Below, piece after piece: positions 48,322 through 57,133 of a stretch of 64,000 nt of DNA. Numbering within the stretch: position 1 is the stretch's first letter; every line of letters begins with the position of its first letter. Origin of the DNA: Streptomyces sp. BK239 (GTDB lineage Bacteria > Actinomycetota > Actinomycetes > Streptomycetales > Streptomycetaceae); NCBI RefSeq assembly GCF_004217285.1, contig NZ_SHKS01000002.1:186001-250000 (forward strand), in the 5' to 3' direction. A program made the translations under genes and the position numbers. The notes under the pieces are model-generated. The model was not told where the DNA came from. It was given only the letters and a program-made list of their open reading frames with translations, and searched no databases.

Positions 48322-50178
48322 TCACGGCACGACCGCCGTCTCCACCAGCAGTCGCGCCGAGGCGGCGATCGACTCGGCGTCGATGCCGGCGGCGTGCAGC
48401 TGCTCGTCCGGGCTCGCCGAGCCCGGCATCGTCCGCACTCCCAGCCGCACCAGGCGGGGCACCGGCCGGCCGTCGGCGAAGGCTTCCGCGACCGCGTCGC
48501 CGAGGCCGCCCTCCTCGTGGTGGTCCTCCACCGTCAGCAGACAGCCGGTCTCCTCGGCCGCGCGCCGCAGCGTCTCCCGGTCCACCGGCTTGACCGAGTA
48601 CAGGTCGACGACCCTGACGTCGACGCCCTCACCGGCGAGCGCGTCGGCGGCCTTGAGCGCCTCGTGCACGGTGACGCCCGCCGCCACCACGGTGAGCCGG
48701 TCCCGGCCGGAGGAGCGCAGCACCTTGCTGCCGCCCACCGGGAACTCCTCGTCGGGCCCGTAGATCACCGGGCTCGCGCCGCGCGAGGTGCGCAGATAGC
48801 GGACGCCGTCCAGCTGGGCCATGGTCGCGACCAGGCGGGCGGTCTGGTTGGCGTCGCACGGGTACAGCACGGTGGAACCGTGCACGGCCCGGAACATCGC
48901 CAGGTCCTCCAGGCCCATCTGGGAGGGCCCGTCCTGCCCGATGGCCACACCCGCGTGCGAGCCGACCAGGTTGATCCCGGCCCCGCTGATCGACGCCATC
49001 CGCACGAAGTCGTACGCCCTGGTCAGGAACGCCGCGAAGGTGGAGGCGTACGGCACCCGGCCGCGCGCCGCCAGGCCCACCGCGGCGGCGACGAGCTGCT
49101 GCTCGGCGATGTAGCACTCGAAGAACCGCTCGGGGTGCTCCTTGGCGAAGAACTCGGCCCGGGTGGAGTCGCTCACCTCGCCGTCGAGGGCGACGACATC
49201 CTCGCGGGCGGTGCCGAGGGCGGCGAGCGCCTGCCCGTAGGCGTCACGGGTGGCGACGCCCTTGTCGGGGTCGCCCTTCTCCCAGCGCGGCAGGTCGAGA
49301 CGCCCGTCGGCGACGGCGTGCAGCAGCCGGGCGCTGGGCGGCGGCTGCACCCGCACGCGCAGGTCGCGGACCCCGCCGAGCTCCTCGATCGCCTCGTCGG
49401 CGTCCGGGAGCGGCTTGCCGTGCAGCCCCTCGCGGTCCTGGACGGCTTCGACGCCCTTGCCCTTGAGGGTGCGGGCGAGGATCGCGGTGGGCTGGCCCTT
49501 GGTGGAACAGGCCTCGCCGTAGGCGCGGTCGACGGCGTCCACGTCATGGCCGTCGACCTCGACCGTGTGCCAGCCGAAGGCCTGGAAGCGGCGCGCGTAG
49601 GCGTCGAGGTGGTGCCCGTGGCGGGTCGGGCCGCGCTGGCCGAGCCGGTTGACGTCGACGATGGCCACCAGGTTGTCCAGCTGCTCGTGTCCCGCGTGCT
49701 CGGCGGCCTCCCACACCGATCCCTCGGCCATCTCGCTGTCGCCGCACAGCACCCACACCCGCGCCTCGGAGCGGTCCAGCCGCTTCACGGCGAGCGCGAT
49801 GCCGACGCCGACCGGCAGTCCCTGCCCGAGCGAGCCGGTGGCGGTCTCCACCCAGGGCAGCCGGCGCGGGGTTGGGTGCCCTTCGAGCCGGCTGCCCAGC
49901 TCCCGGAAGGTGAGCAGCTCGTCGTCGTCGACGACCCCGGCCGCCTTGTAGGCGGAGTAGAGCAGCGGGGAGGCGTGGCCTTTGGAGAGGACGAAGCGGT
50001 CGTTGCCGGGGTGGTCGGGGCGGTCGAAGTCGTAGCGGAGGTGGTGGGCCAGCAGGACGGCCATGAGGTCCGCGGCGGACATCGAGGACGTCGGGTGCCC
50101 GGACTTCGCGGCAGCGGCGGCACGGACGCTGTCGACGCGCAACTGCTGTCCGAGTTCGGTGAGTTCGGCGGTGTCCAT
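48322..50178 (-). CDS. tkt: Transketolase
   Basis: This 618-residue protein covers all three transketolase domains. The thiamine diphosphate-binding part has 'VLSKGHASPLLYSAY', 'TATGSLGQGLPVGVGIALA' and 'WVLCGDSEMAEGSVWEAAEHAGHEQLDNLVAIVDVN' (the GDG motif reads GDS). The pyrimidine-binding part has 'ERFFECYIAEQQLVAAAVGLA' with the catalytic Glu. It moves two-carbon units in the non-oxidative pentose phosphate pathway. It is shorter than the usual cytosolic enzyme (about 690), which fits a second, stand-alone copy; no transaldolase or zwf gene is adjacent. Confidence 0.9.
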   Translation of the reverse strand: MDTAELTELGQQLRVDSVRAAAAAKSGHPTSSMSAADLMAVLLAHHLRYDFDRPDHPGNDRFVLSKGHASPLLYSAYKAAGVVDDDELLTFRELGSRLEGHPTPRRLPWVETATGSLGQGLPVGVGIALAVKRLDRSEARVWVLCGDSEMAEGSVWEAAEHAGHEQLDNLVAIVDVNRLGQRGPTRHGHHLDAYARRFQAFGWHTVEVDGHDVDAVDRAYGEACSTKGQPTAILARTLKGKGVEAVQDREGLHGKPLPDADEAIEELGGVRDLRVRVQPPPSARLLHAVADGRLDLPRWEKGDPDKGVATRDAYGQALAALGTAREDVVALDGEVSDSTRAEFFAKEHPERFFECYIAEQQLVAAAVGLAARGRVPYASTFAAFLTRAYDFVRMASISGAGINLVGSHAGVAIGQDGPSQMGLEDLAMFRAVHGSTVLYPCDANQTARLVATMAQLDGVRYLRTSRGASPVIYGPDEEFPVGGSKVLRSSGRDRLTVVAAGVTVHEALKAADALAGEGVDVRVVDLYSVKPVDRETLRRAAEETGCLLTVEDHHEEGGLGDAVAEAFADGRPVPRLVRLGVRTMPGSASPDEQLHAAGIDAESIAASARLLVETAVVP

Positions 50179-50340
50179 CGGGTCGCTGATCTCCTTCCAC
50201 GGGTCGGGGGTGCGAGGGCTGTCGTTGGCTCCTGATATCTGTCGGGCCGCGGCCCCGCCGGGCTCGCGCTCCCCGGCGGCTCACCACGGATCCCTCACGA
50301 GCGGACCCATCACGGGCCCACTGAGCGGGCCGGTCACCCG

Positions 50341-50735
50341 GGCTGACTCACCACCGGGCTGGTCCTGCGCGGTCTCACGGCCCGGCAGGTTCCTGACGGG
50401 CTCACCGCCCGGCTGGTTCCTGACGGCGTCGCCACCCGGCTGGTTCCCGGTGGGCTCACCGCCGAGCTGGTCCTGCGCGGTCTCACCGCCTGCGGCTGCG
50501 TCATGGCGGGCTCACCCTCCGGCTGGTTCCTGGCGGCATCTCGCGAGCCGGCTGACTCTTCACGGGCTCTCCGCCGGGCCGGTTCCCGGCGGGCCCACCG
50601 TCGGGCCGGTTCACGGCGGGTTCACCGCGGGTTCCGCTGGGTGGGGCGGCCGCCGGGCTGGTTCTTGGCGGGTTCGCCGCCCGGCTGGTTCTTGGCGGGT
50701 TCGCCGCCCGGCTGGTTCTTCGCGGGTTCACCGCC
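50341..50735 (-). repeat. Minisatellite of about 14 units of 27 bp at the end of the NADH dehydrogenase gene
   Basis: Units resemble GGCGGTGAACCCGCCAAGAACCAGCCG read on the minus strand. The first three are intact in frame (GGEPAKNQP). The fourth and fifth together have lost 2 bp, and two later units have 29 bp. A 15-bp partial unit ends the array at 50341. The CDS stops at 50622 inside it, and the rest fills most of the otherwise gene-free 50179-50621. Confidence 0.88.
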
Positions 50736-52391
50736 CGGCTGGGGCTTCGTGGGTGTGGGTTCGTCGGCGGCTTCGTCCTTCGGCGGCCGGCCGTCCGTCC
50801 CCGTGGGGCCGTCGTCGTGTCGCCGCTTCGCGGGTTCGTTCTTCACCGGCTCGGGTGTGGGCGAGGTGATCGTCCGGGTGGTGTCCTCGCCGCCGCCCCC
50901 GCCCACGGCGCTCTCGACGGCGGTTCCGTCGGCCTGGGCCGGCTCGGGCTGCACCCGGCGCCGCGCGGGCTCGGTGCGCACCGGCTCGGGCGTGGGCGAG
51001 GTGATCGTCCGGGACGTGTCCTCGCCCCCGCCGCCACCCCTGGCCCGCGATCCGTCGCCGTGCGCGCTGTCACCGTGCGGCCCGCTCCCGGCCGGGGCCC
51101 GGACCAGCTCCGGCGAGGCGGTGTCCAGCGGCACCGCCCAGGAGCGGACCAGGCCCAACTGGACGCCCTGGCGCGGCAGTACGGCGTCCAGGAGCCAGTC
51201 GGCGGCGACCCGGACGCGGTTGCCGGGCATCGCGGCGAGATGGTACCCACGGGTCACCACGCCCGCAGGCAGCCCGGAGAGGTGGACGCCCAGCGGGTTG
51301 GCAGCGGCCTTGACCCCGCCGAGGTCGACGACGAAGCCCATGTCCTTGTGCCGGTAGGGCCGCAGCTCGCGGCCGGTCAGCGAGGCGGCGATGTTGTGCG
51401 CGGCCACCTTGCCCTGTCGCCAGGCGTGCTGCGCCGTCATCGGCGTGTACTGCCCGGGCTTCTCCAGATCGGGCACCGCGGCGGCGTCACCACAGGCGAA
51501 CACCTCGGGCCGGCCCGGGACCTGCAGCGTCGGTTCGACCAGGAGCCGGCCGCGCTCCAGGGGCAGTCCGAGGGACTCGGCGAGCGGGTCGGGCCGTACG
51601 CCCACGCACCACACCAGGGTGTGGGTGTCGACGGACTCGCCGTCGGTCAGCAGGACCCCGTCACGGGTGGCCTCCTTCACGGACGTGCCCATCCGGACGT
51701 CGACGCCCCGTCCGCGCAGCACGGAGTCGGCGGTGCGCGAGAGCCGCTCGTCCAGTTCGGGCAGGACGCGGTCGGCGATGTCGAGGAGCATCCAGCGCGG
51801 CCGTACGTCCTCGCGCAGCGGGCGGGAGCGCACCAGCGCGTCGGTGAACAGCTGTCCCTGCGCGGCGACTTCGGTGCCGGTGTAGCCGGCGCCGACCACC
51901 ACGAACGTGCAGCGCGCCATGCGCTCGTCGGGGTCGTCGGCGGTGGCCGCCAGCTCCACCTGCCGGGTGACGTGGTCACGCAGGTAGAGCGCCTCGGGCA
52001 GGCCGCGGAAGCCGTGCGCGTGCTCGGCGACGCCGGGGATGGGCAGCAGCTTGTTGACGCTGCCGGCCGCGAGCACCAGCCGGTCGTACTCCAGCGTGTC
52101 CTGGCGGCCCTCCGGGTCGGTGTAGTGGACGGTGCGCCCGTCGAGGTCGACGCGGCCCGCCTCGCCGAGCACCAGCCGCACGTCGGGCAGGGTGCCGGAG
52201 AGGGAGACGGTGACCCGGCGCGGTTCGAGGATGCCGGCGGACACCTGGGGCAGCAGGGGAAGGTACAGGAAGTAGTCGGTCGGGTTGAGCAGGGTGATGT
52301 CGGCCCGGCCCCGGGCCGCCCGCGCCAGGCTGCGGGCCGTCCGGTACCCGGCGAATCCGGCTCCGACGATCACGATGCGGGGTCGACTCAC
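50622..52391 (-). CDS. Type II NADH dehydrogenase-like FAD oxidoreductase with long low-complexity tail
   Basis: This 589-residue protein has an N-terminal FAD fold 'IVIVGAGFAGYRTARSL' (about 5-21) and a second Rossmann motif 'TFVVVGAGYTGTEVAAQG' for NADH (about 165). It also has 'VFACGDAAAVPDLEKPGQYTPMTAQHAWRQG', typical of NDH-2 enzymes that pass electrons from NADH to quinone at the membrane. After about residue 440 comes a tail of nearly 150 residues with two copies of a GGGGGEDT(S/T)RTITSPTPEPV block and then repeats of GGEPAKNQP. The GTG at 52391 follows GGAGGCGAATC. A SigB-type promoter faces it. Confidence 0.85.
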   Translation of the reverse strand: MSRPRIVIVGAGFAGYRTARSLARAARGRADITLLNPTDYFLYLPLLPQVSAGILEPRRVTVSLSGTLPDVRLVLGEAGRVDLDGRTVHYTDPEGRQDTLEYDRLVLAAGSVNKLLPIPGVAEHAHGFRGLPEALYLRDHVTRQVELAATADDPDERMARCTFVVVGAGYTGTEVAAQGQLFTDALVRSRPLREDVRPRWMLLDIADRVLPELDERLSRTADSVLRGRGVDVRMGTSVKEATRDGVLLTDGESVDTHTLVWCVGVRPDPLAESLGLPLERGRLLVEPTLQVPGRPEVFACGDAAAVPDLEKPGQYTPMTAQHAWRQGKVAAHNIAASLTGRELRPYRHKDMGFVVDLGGVKAAANPLGVHLSGLPAGVVTRGYHLAAMPGNRVRVAADWLLDAVLPRQGVQLGLVRSWAVPLDTASPELVRAPAGSGPHGDSAHGDGSRARGGGGGEDTSRTITSPTPEPVRTEPARRRVQPEPAQADGTAVESAVGGGGGEDTTRTITSPTPEPVKNEPAKRRHDDGPTGTDGRPPKDEAADEPTPTKPQPGGEPAKNQPGGEPAKNQPGGEPAKNQPGGRPTQRNPR

Positions 52392-52485
52392 GATTCGCCT
52401 CCGGTTGGGGAGTCGTACGGTCGTACAAGGGCTTCCGCGTCCCCCTGGGCAGGGGGGCCAAACGTCGCCGGTGCGCGCGGTCGCG

Positions 52486-52530
52486 GTTTCCCGGCCGGGC
52501 GCCGGGTACCCGGGCAGGCGACCCCCACCC
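52486..52530. promoter_or_regulatory. Two divergent SigB-type promoters sharing a GGGTACCC core
   Basis: Rightward: GTTT (52486-52489), N14, GGGTAC (52504-52509), towards the LLM oxidoreductase. Leftward: GGGT (complement of 52527-52530), N15, GGGTAC (complement of 52506-52511), towards the NADH dehydrogenase. The geometry matches the pair at 37989-38034. Confidence 0.6.
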
Positions 52531-52559
52531 ACCCGCGGCACACCAGCGGAGGTTCCCCC

Positions 52560-53513
52560 ATGCCCGAGTACGGCTACTTCCTGTCCACCGAGGAACACGG
52601 CCCCGCCGACCTGATCGAGCAGGCACGCATGGCCGAGCAGGCCGGATTCCAGGCGCTGTGGATCTCCGACCACTACCACCCGTGGAACGACGCGCAGGGC
52701 CAGAGCCCGTTCGTGTGGTCGGTGATCGGCGCGCTGTCGGAGGCGGTGTCGCTGCCGATCGAGACGGCGGTGACCTGTCCGACGGTGCGGATGCACCCGG
52801 CGGTGGTGGCGCAGGCCGCCGCCACCGCGGCGGTGATGACCGACGGCCGGTTCCGGCTGGGCGTCGGCTCGGGCGAGGCCCTCAACGAGCACATCCTCGG
52901 CGACGCGTGGCCGCCCGCGCAGGTGCGTCTGGAGATGCTGGAGGAGGCGATCCAGATCATGCGCCGGCTGTTCACCGGCGAGGAGGTCAGCCACCACGGC
53001 ACCCACTACACGGTGGAGAACGCGCGCCTGTACACCGTCCCCGACCAGCCGGTGCCGATCGACATCTCCGGCTTCGGCCCGAAGGCGACGGCGCTGGCCT
53101 CCCGCGTCGCCGACGGCTACATCACGATGATGCCGGAGGAGTCGATGGTGGAGCAGTTCCGCAAGGGCGGGGGCGGCGGGAAGCCGGTCAGCGGCGGCAC
53201 CAAGGTCTGCTACGGCACGGACCGCGAGGAGGCTCTGCGCACGGCGCACCGGCTGTGGGCGAACGAGCTGCTGCCCGGCGAGCTGGGCCAGGTCCTGCCC
53301 ACGCCGCGCCACTTCGAGCAGGCGCAGTCGCTGGTCACCGAGGACATGGTGCGCGAGAACCGGGTGTGCGGCGACGACGTCGACGAGCACGTCTCGGCGC
53401 TCACGGCGTTCGCCGACGCCGGCTTCGACCGGGTCTACGTCAACCAGATCGGCCCGGACCAGCGGGGCTTCTTCGACTTCTACCGTACGAAGGTGCTGCC
53501 GCAGCTGTCGTGA
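52560..53513 (+). CDS. LLM class F420-dependent oxidoreductase
   Basis: This 317-residue protein has a luciferase-like TIM-barrel: 'LIEQARMAEQAGFQALWISDHYHPWNDAQGQSPFVWSVIGAL', 'AQAAATAAVMTDGRFRLGVGSGEALNEHILGD' and 'GPKATALASRVADGYITMMPEE'. This is the F420-dependent glucose-6-phosphate dehydrogenase-like branch (TIGR03557 type). The enzyme uses coenzyme F420, which Streptomyces make. The substrate is not known. The ATG follows GGAGGTTCCCCC. Confidence 0.9.
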   Translation: MPEYGYFLSTEEHGPADLIEQARMAEQAGFQALWISDHYHPWNDAQGQSPFVWSVIGALSEAVSLPIETAVTCPTVRMHPAVVAQAAATAAVMTDGRFRLGVGSGEALNEHILGDAWPPAQVRLEMLEEAIQIMRRLFTGEEVSHHGTHYTVENARLYTVPDQPVPIDISGFGPKATALASRVADGYITMMPEESMVEQFRKGGGGGKPVSGGTKVCYGTDREEALRTAHRLWANELLPGELGQVLPTPRHFEQAQSLVTEDMVRENRVCGDDVDEHVSALTAFADAGFDRVYVNQIGPDQRGFFDFYRTKVLPQLS

Positions 53514-53526
53514 GGCGCCCCCGACG

Positions 53527-53570
53527 CCGCAGGCCGGGACCCACGACGACGGCGGGGTCCCGGCCTGCGG
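53527..53570. terminator. Bidirectional terminator hairpin
   Basis: CCGCAGGCCGGGACCC and its exact inverse form a 16-bp stem with a 12-nt loop between the converging LLM and SDR genes. Confidence 0.88.
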
Positions 53571-53585
53571 TGTGACGGCGGTGGT

Positions 53586-54611
53586 TCAGACGGCGCGTGC
53601 CTTCCGGCGCAGTCCCGCCGTCACCGCCGCGCCGACGCCCGCGGCGAGCAGCCCGGCGCCGACCCGCCCCCGGTTGCGGGAGGCCCACTCCTGCGGGCTG
53701 TGACCGATCGCCTCGTCGTCGAAGCGGCCGTGGGCGCCGTGGTCGTGCCCGTGGGGGCCGTCGGCGGGTTCCCACAGGTTGCCGGGGCCGTGGGAACCAC
53801 GGGTCCCGCCCTCCTGCTGCCCGTCGAAGGCGGTGCGGGCCAGGTAGCGGTCGAGGAGGCCGGGGATGACGGCGTTGGCGACGAGGGTGGCGGCGGTGGA
53901 GCCGCCCACCCAGTACTCGCGCCGCCGCGCGTGTCCGGCGGCGTGCACGATCGCCCGGGCGGCGACCTCGGGCTGGTACACGGGCGCCACCGGGCGGGCA
54001 CGGCCCGGCATCCGGTTCAGAACCCAGTCGAACTGCGGGGTGTTGAGGCCGGGCAGCTGCACCATCGTGGTCCGCACCCGGCTGCGGGAGTGCAGCAGCT
54101 CGCAGCGCAGGGACTCGTTGAACCCCTGGATGGCGTGCTTGGCTCCGCAGTACGCCGCCTGGAGGGGAACCCCTCGGTAGGCGAGCGCGGAACCGACCTG
54201 GACGATCGTGCCGCGGTCGCGGGGCAGCATGTGCCGCAGGGCGGCGCGGGTGCCGAACACGAAGCCCAGGTACGTCACTTCCGTCACCCGGCGGAACTCG
54301 TCGGGGGTGATCTCGGTGAACGGGGCGAAGACGCCGGTGAACGCGTCGTTGACCCATACGTCGATGTGGCCATAGGCGTCGACGACCTGCTGTGCCGCGT
54401 CCTCGACCGCTTTGGCGTCGGCCATGTCGACGCTCACGGTCAGCGCCTCGCCGCCCGCCCGCTGCACTTCGTCGGCTGCCGCGGCGAGGCCCTCACGGCC
54501 CCGGGCGAGGAGGGCGACACGGTCGCCCCGGGCGGCGAAGGCGCGGGCGGTGGCCCGCCCCACTCCCCCGCTGGCACCGGTCACCACGACGACCCTGCGT
54601 CCGTCGTCCAC
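53586..54611 (-). CDS. SDR family oxidoreductase with C-terminal membrane-like segment
   Basis: This protein of about 341 residues has the short-chain dehydrogenase motifs 'VVVTGASGGVGRATARAFA' (TGxxxGxG), 'DVWVNDAFTGVFAPF' (the NNAG position reads NDAF), 'IVQVGSALAYRGVPLQAAYCGAKHAIQGF' (catalytic Ser, Tyr and Lys). A C-terminal addition with a His/Asp-rich stretch and a final hydrophobic helix ending RRKARAV may anchor it to the membrane. The GTG at 54611 behind GGTGGAGGACGGC was preferred to the ATG at 54635, which has no ribosome binding site. Confidence 0.85.
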   Translation of the reverse strand: MDDGRRVVVVTGASGGVGRATARAFAARGDRVALLARGREGLAAAADEVQRAGGEALTVSVDMADAKAVEDAAQQVVDAYGHIDVWVNDAFTGVFAPFTEITPDEFRRVTEVTYLGFVFGTRAALRHMLPRDRGTIVQVGSALAYRGVPLQAAYCGAKHAIQGFNESLRCELLHSRSRVRTTMVQLPGLNTPQFDWVLNRMPGRARPVAPVYQPEVAARAIVHAAGHARRREYWVGGSTAATLVANAVIPGLLDRYLARTAFDGQQEGGTRGSHGPGNLWEPADGPHGHDHGAHGRFDDEAIGHSPQEWASRNRGRVGAGLLAAGVGAAVTAGLRRKARAV

Positions 54612-54641
54612 CGCCGTCCTCCACGGTGCGCGCATCCGGCA

Positions 54642-55091
54642 TCACGCCCCGTGGTGCGGGCCGTCGGGGCCGCCCTGCCGGGGCACCTCGGGCGGGGTGG
54701 ACGGCATCGGCGGGACGGACATGCCGAGACCGCCGGCGGGCGTGCCCACGGGCGGGGCGGCGAGGCCCGCTCCGGCGTCGGGGTGGCCGCTCGTGCGGCG
54801 GTGCGGGCGGGCGGCGCCGCGCAGCACGTACGCCAGCACACCGAGGATCGCCGCGGTGATCAGCGCGGCGGCCCAGTCGGGCAGCACGAGGGCGAACGCC
54901 AGGCCCACGGCGAGGGAGACGGCGGCGCCCGCGTACAGGGCGAGGGCGCCGGACGAGGCGTACAGCACGGCCGTACGGCGCTGCTTGCGGGTCTGCTCGC
55001 GCACCTCCTCCCGGATGGTCTCGCGTGCCACCTGCGCCAGCTCGTCGACCAGGTGCTTGTCCAGATGCTCCAGGTGATCCATGCGCTCCAT
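54642..55091 (-). CDS. Holin-like small membrane protein (phage holin family, actinobacterial type)
   Basis: This protein of about 149 residues has an amphipathic N-terminal helix ('HLDKHLVDELAQVARETIREEVREQTRKQ'), two membrane segments (about 43-66 and 72-92) and a Pro/Gly-rich tail. This is the layout of the actinobacterial 'putative holin' superfamily often found with stress proteins; it is not evidence of a prophage. The start may be 55091 or 55082. A GGGTACCC core just upstream (55099-55106) has a weaker -35 match (GTTA), so SigB-type control is possible. Confidence 0.75.
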   Translation of the reverse strand: MERMDHLEHLDKHLVDELAQVARETIREEVREQTRKQRRTAVLYASSGALALYAGAAVSLAVGLAFALVLPDWAAALITAAILGVLAYVLRGAARPHRRTSGHPDAGAGLAAPPVGTPAGGLGMSVPPMPSTPPEVPRQGGPDGPHHGA

Positions 55092-55195
55092 CGGGCTCGG
55101 GTACCCGGGGTGTGCGGAGGATAACGCCGCGGAACGCCATGGGGATCGGGTGAAGGCGCCCCGCCTGCGCCGCCGCCCCAACTACGCTCTCACGC

Positions 55196-55546
55196 ATGGA
55201 GATTCTCGGAACGACGCTGCGGGTCTGCGTCGACGACCTGGAGGCCGCCGTCCCCTTCTACGAACGGCTCGCGAACGCGCCGGCGCTGCGTTTCGAGCGC
55301 GCCGGGGTGCACGTCGCGGCGGTCGGCTGCTTCCTGCTGATGAGCGGGCCCGCCGCCGAGCTGGAGGTGCTGCGCAAGGTGGCGGCGACGATCGCCGTCA
55401 CGGACGTGGACGAGGCCTACAAGACCCTCACCGACCTGGGCGCGAACATCCTGGCGGGCCCGGTGTCGACCCCGGCGGGCCGAAACCTGGTGGCCCGCCA
55501 CCCCGACGGCACCCTCTACGAATACGTCGACCGCCGCCGGGGCTGA
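55196..55546 (+). CDS. VOC family protein (glyoxalase/bleomycin resistance fold)
   Basis: This 116-residue protein has a single VOC module: 'LRVCVDDLEAAVPFYERLANAPALRFE', 'ATIAVTDVDEAYKTLTDLGANIL' and 'GRNLVARHPDGTLYEYVD'. The last block has the His-Pro-Asp-Gly and Glu of metal-binding members. It may be a small dioxygenase- or glyoxalase-like enzyme or a ligand-binding protein. It stands alone. Confidence 0.85.
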   Translation: MEILGTTLRVCVDDLEAAVPFYERLANAPALRFERAGVHVAAVGCFLLMSGPAAELEVLRKVAATIAVTDVDEAYKTLTDLGANILAGPVSTPAGRNLVARHPDGTLYEYVDRRRG

Positions 55547-55562
55547 CTGGGCGCGCGCCCGT

Positions 55563-56462
55563 TCATGCCCGCCCGAGGGCCGCGACGACGAGGTCCGCGA
55601 GCAGCGCCCCCGCCGTGCCCTCGGGGTCCAGATCGGGGTCGTAGATGGTCACGTTGAGGCCGGCGCAGCGCGGAGAGGCGAGCAAGGGGCTCAGCAGGCC
55701 GACGAGTTCGTCCGGAAGCAGGCCGTCGGGGTCGGGGCTGTCGACGGCGGGCATGACACTCGGGTCGAGCACGTCGGCGTCCAGGTGCACCCAGAACCCG
55801 TCCAGTCGGGGGGTGTCGAAGGCCTGGGCGGTGGTCCGGCCGACGGCCTCCGGCCCCTGTGCGCGCAGGTCGCCCACCGTGAACACCGGCATCTTCAGCT
55901 CGACGAGTTCGGCGCGGTCGTCGGCGAACTCGTCGCGGATGCCGAAGAACCGCACGTCCTCGTCGCGCAGATAGGGCCCGAGGCCCTCCAGGTCGGTCAG
56001 GTCCTGCTGGCCCCGCCCGGTGGCGAGGGCGACCTCCTCGCCGCCCGCGGCGCCCACGCGGTCGGAGTTTCCGGGGTGCCGGAAATCCGGCGAAGCGTCC
56101 ACCGCGACCAGACCGTAACGGCCGATGCGGCGCAGCGCGAGGGACGAGCCGAGCCCGATCGAGCAGTCCCCGCCGAGCACCACGGGGAAGTCCCCGGCGC
56201 GCACATGGCGCTCGATCCGGTCGGCGAGCCTCGCAGTGTAGGAGGCGAGGGCTCGCGCGTTGAAGACGCCGTCCCCCTCCCGCCAGTCGCCCCGGTCGTA
56301 ACGCGGCGGGACGACCACCCCGCCCTCCAGGGCGCCCAGCCTCTGGACGATCCGCTGTTCGCGCAGCGCACCGGCGAGCTTGTGGCAGCCGGGGACGGTG
56401 CCGGGAGCGGGCGGGCGCAGGCCCAGGTTGGAGGGCGCGTCGAGCACGACGAGATTCCGCAT
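55563..56462 (-). CDS. Arginase/agmatinase-fold protein with altered metal ligands
   Basis: This 299-residue protein has the ureohydrolase layout. 'FPVVLGGDCSIGLGSSLALRR' is the GGDHS block with Cys for His. 'GLVAVDASPDFRHPGNSDRVG' is the DAHxD block with Ser for His. 'FWVHLDADVLDPSVMPAVDSPDPDGL' keeps both metal Asp residues. Two of the six usual Mn ligands therefore differ. Actinobacterial relatives usually have Cys at the first site too but keep the His at the second. It may be a hydrolase of unusual specificity or inactive. The ATG is at 56462. Confidence 0.8.
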   Translation of the reverse strand: MRNLVVLDAPSNLGLRPPAPGTVPGCHKLAGALREQRIVQRLGALEGGVVVPPRYDRGDWREGDGVFNARALASYTARLADRIERHVRAGDFPVVLGGDCSIGLGSSLALRRIGRYGLVAVDASPDFRHPGNSDRVGAAGGEEVALATGRGQQDLTDLEGLGPYLRDEDVRFFGIRDEFADDRAELVELKMPVFTVGDLRAQGPEAVGRTTAQAFDTPRLDGFWVHLDADVLDPSVMPAVDSPDPDGLLPDELVGLLSPLLASPRCAGLNVTIYDPDLDPEGTAGALLADLVVAALGRA

Positions 56463-56494
56463 GCGGGCATCCTCGCGGACGCCGGGTCGCGCCT

Positions 56495-57061
56495 TCAACG
56501 GCGTTCTCGGGCGGGCGTGGATCTCATCTCCGCCGTCAGGGCCCAGCGTTGGTGGTCTCGCCAGGCGCCGGCTATGTGGATCAGGCCCGGGGAGAAGCCC
56601 TCCAGGCGGAAGCCGCAGCTCCGGGCGAGGGCGATCGAGGCGGCGTTGCCGGGCTGGACGTTGATCTCCAGGCGGTGCAGCCGCATCGGGCCGAAGGCGT
56701 GGGCGACGACCAGGTCGAGTGCCTCGCGCATCAGTCCCCGCCCGGCGGCGTGCGCGAACGCGCCGTAGCCCAGCGCCCCGTTCTGGAAGGCGCCCTGGAC
56801 GATGTTGTTGATGTTGACGAATCCGGCGATGGCCCCGTCGTCCTTGGTGCACACCAGGAAGCCGGCCTTGGAGGGGTCCTGGATCAGCCGGTCCGCGTAT
56901 GCGGTGTACGCGCCGGGGGTGTCCGGCGGGAACAGCCACGGGCGGTGCAGGTCGTGGCTCTCGCGGGCGCGGGCGGTGAACTCGGCGCCGTCCGCGTGGG
57001 TGAAGTGGCGTATGCCCACGCGGGGGCCCTCGGCGAGGTAGCGCGATGCGGTGTGCGGCAT
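56495..57061 (-). CDS. GNAT family N-acetyltransferase (RimJ/RimL type)
   Basis: This 188-residue protein has the RimJ/RimL-like GNAT pattern: 'VGIRHFTHADGAEFTARARESHDLHRPWL', 'IAGFVNINNIVQGAFQNGALGYGAF' and 'RLHRLEINVQPGNAASIALARSCGFRLEG' (acetyl-CoA and late beta motifs). It acetylates a protein N-terminus or a small amine. It reads in the same direction as the arginase-fold gene (32 bp gap). Confidence 0.88.
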   Translation of the reverse strand: MPHTASRYLAEGPRVGIRHFTHADGAEFTARARESHDLHRPWLFPPDTPGAYTAYADRLIQDPSKAGFLVCTKDDGAIAGFVNINNIVQGAFQNGALGYGAFAHAAGRGLMREALDLVVAHAFGPMRLHRLEINVQPGNAASIALARSCGFRLEGFSPGLIHIAGAWRDHQRWALTAEMRSTPARERR

Positions 57062-57133
57062 CCGGCCAGCCTAGTCAGCCGCGCCGCCGCACGGCGTGGG
57101 CGCCGCACAGCGCGCCGACGGTCCTCCCGCCGC

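Noticed and set aside
54642..55091. Holin-like protein as a sign of a prophage
   Set aside because: There are no phage structural, lysis or integration genes around it, and this holin-like family is a common chromosomal membrane protein in actinobacteria.
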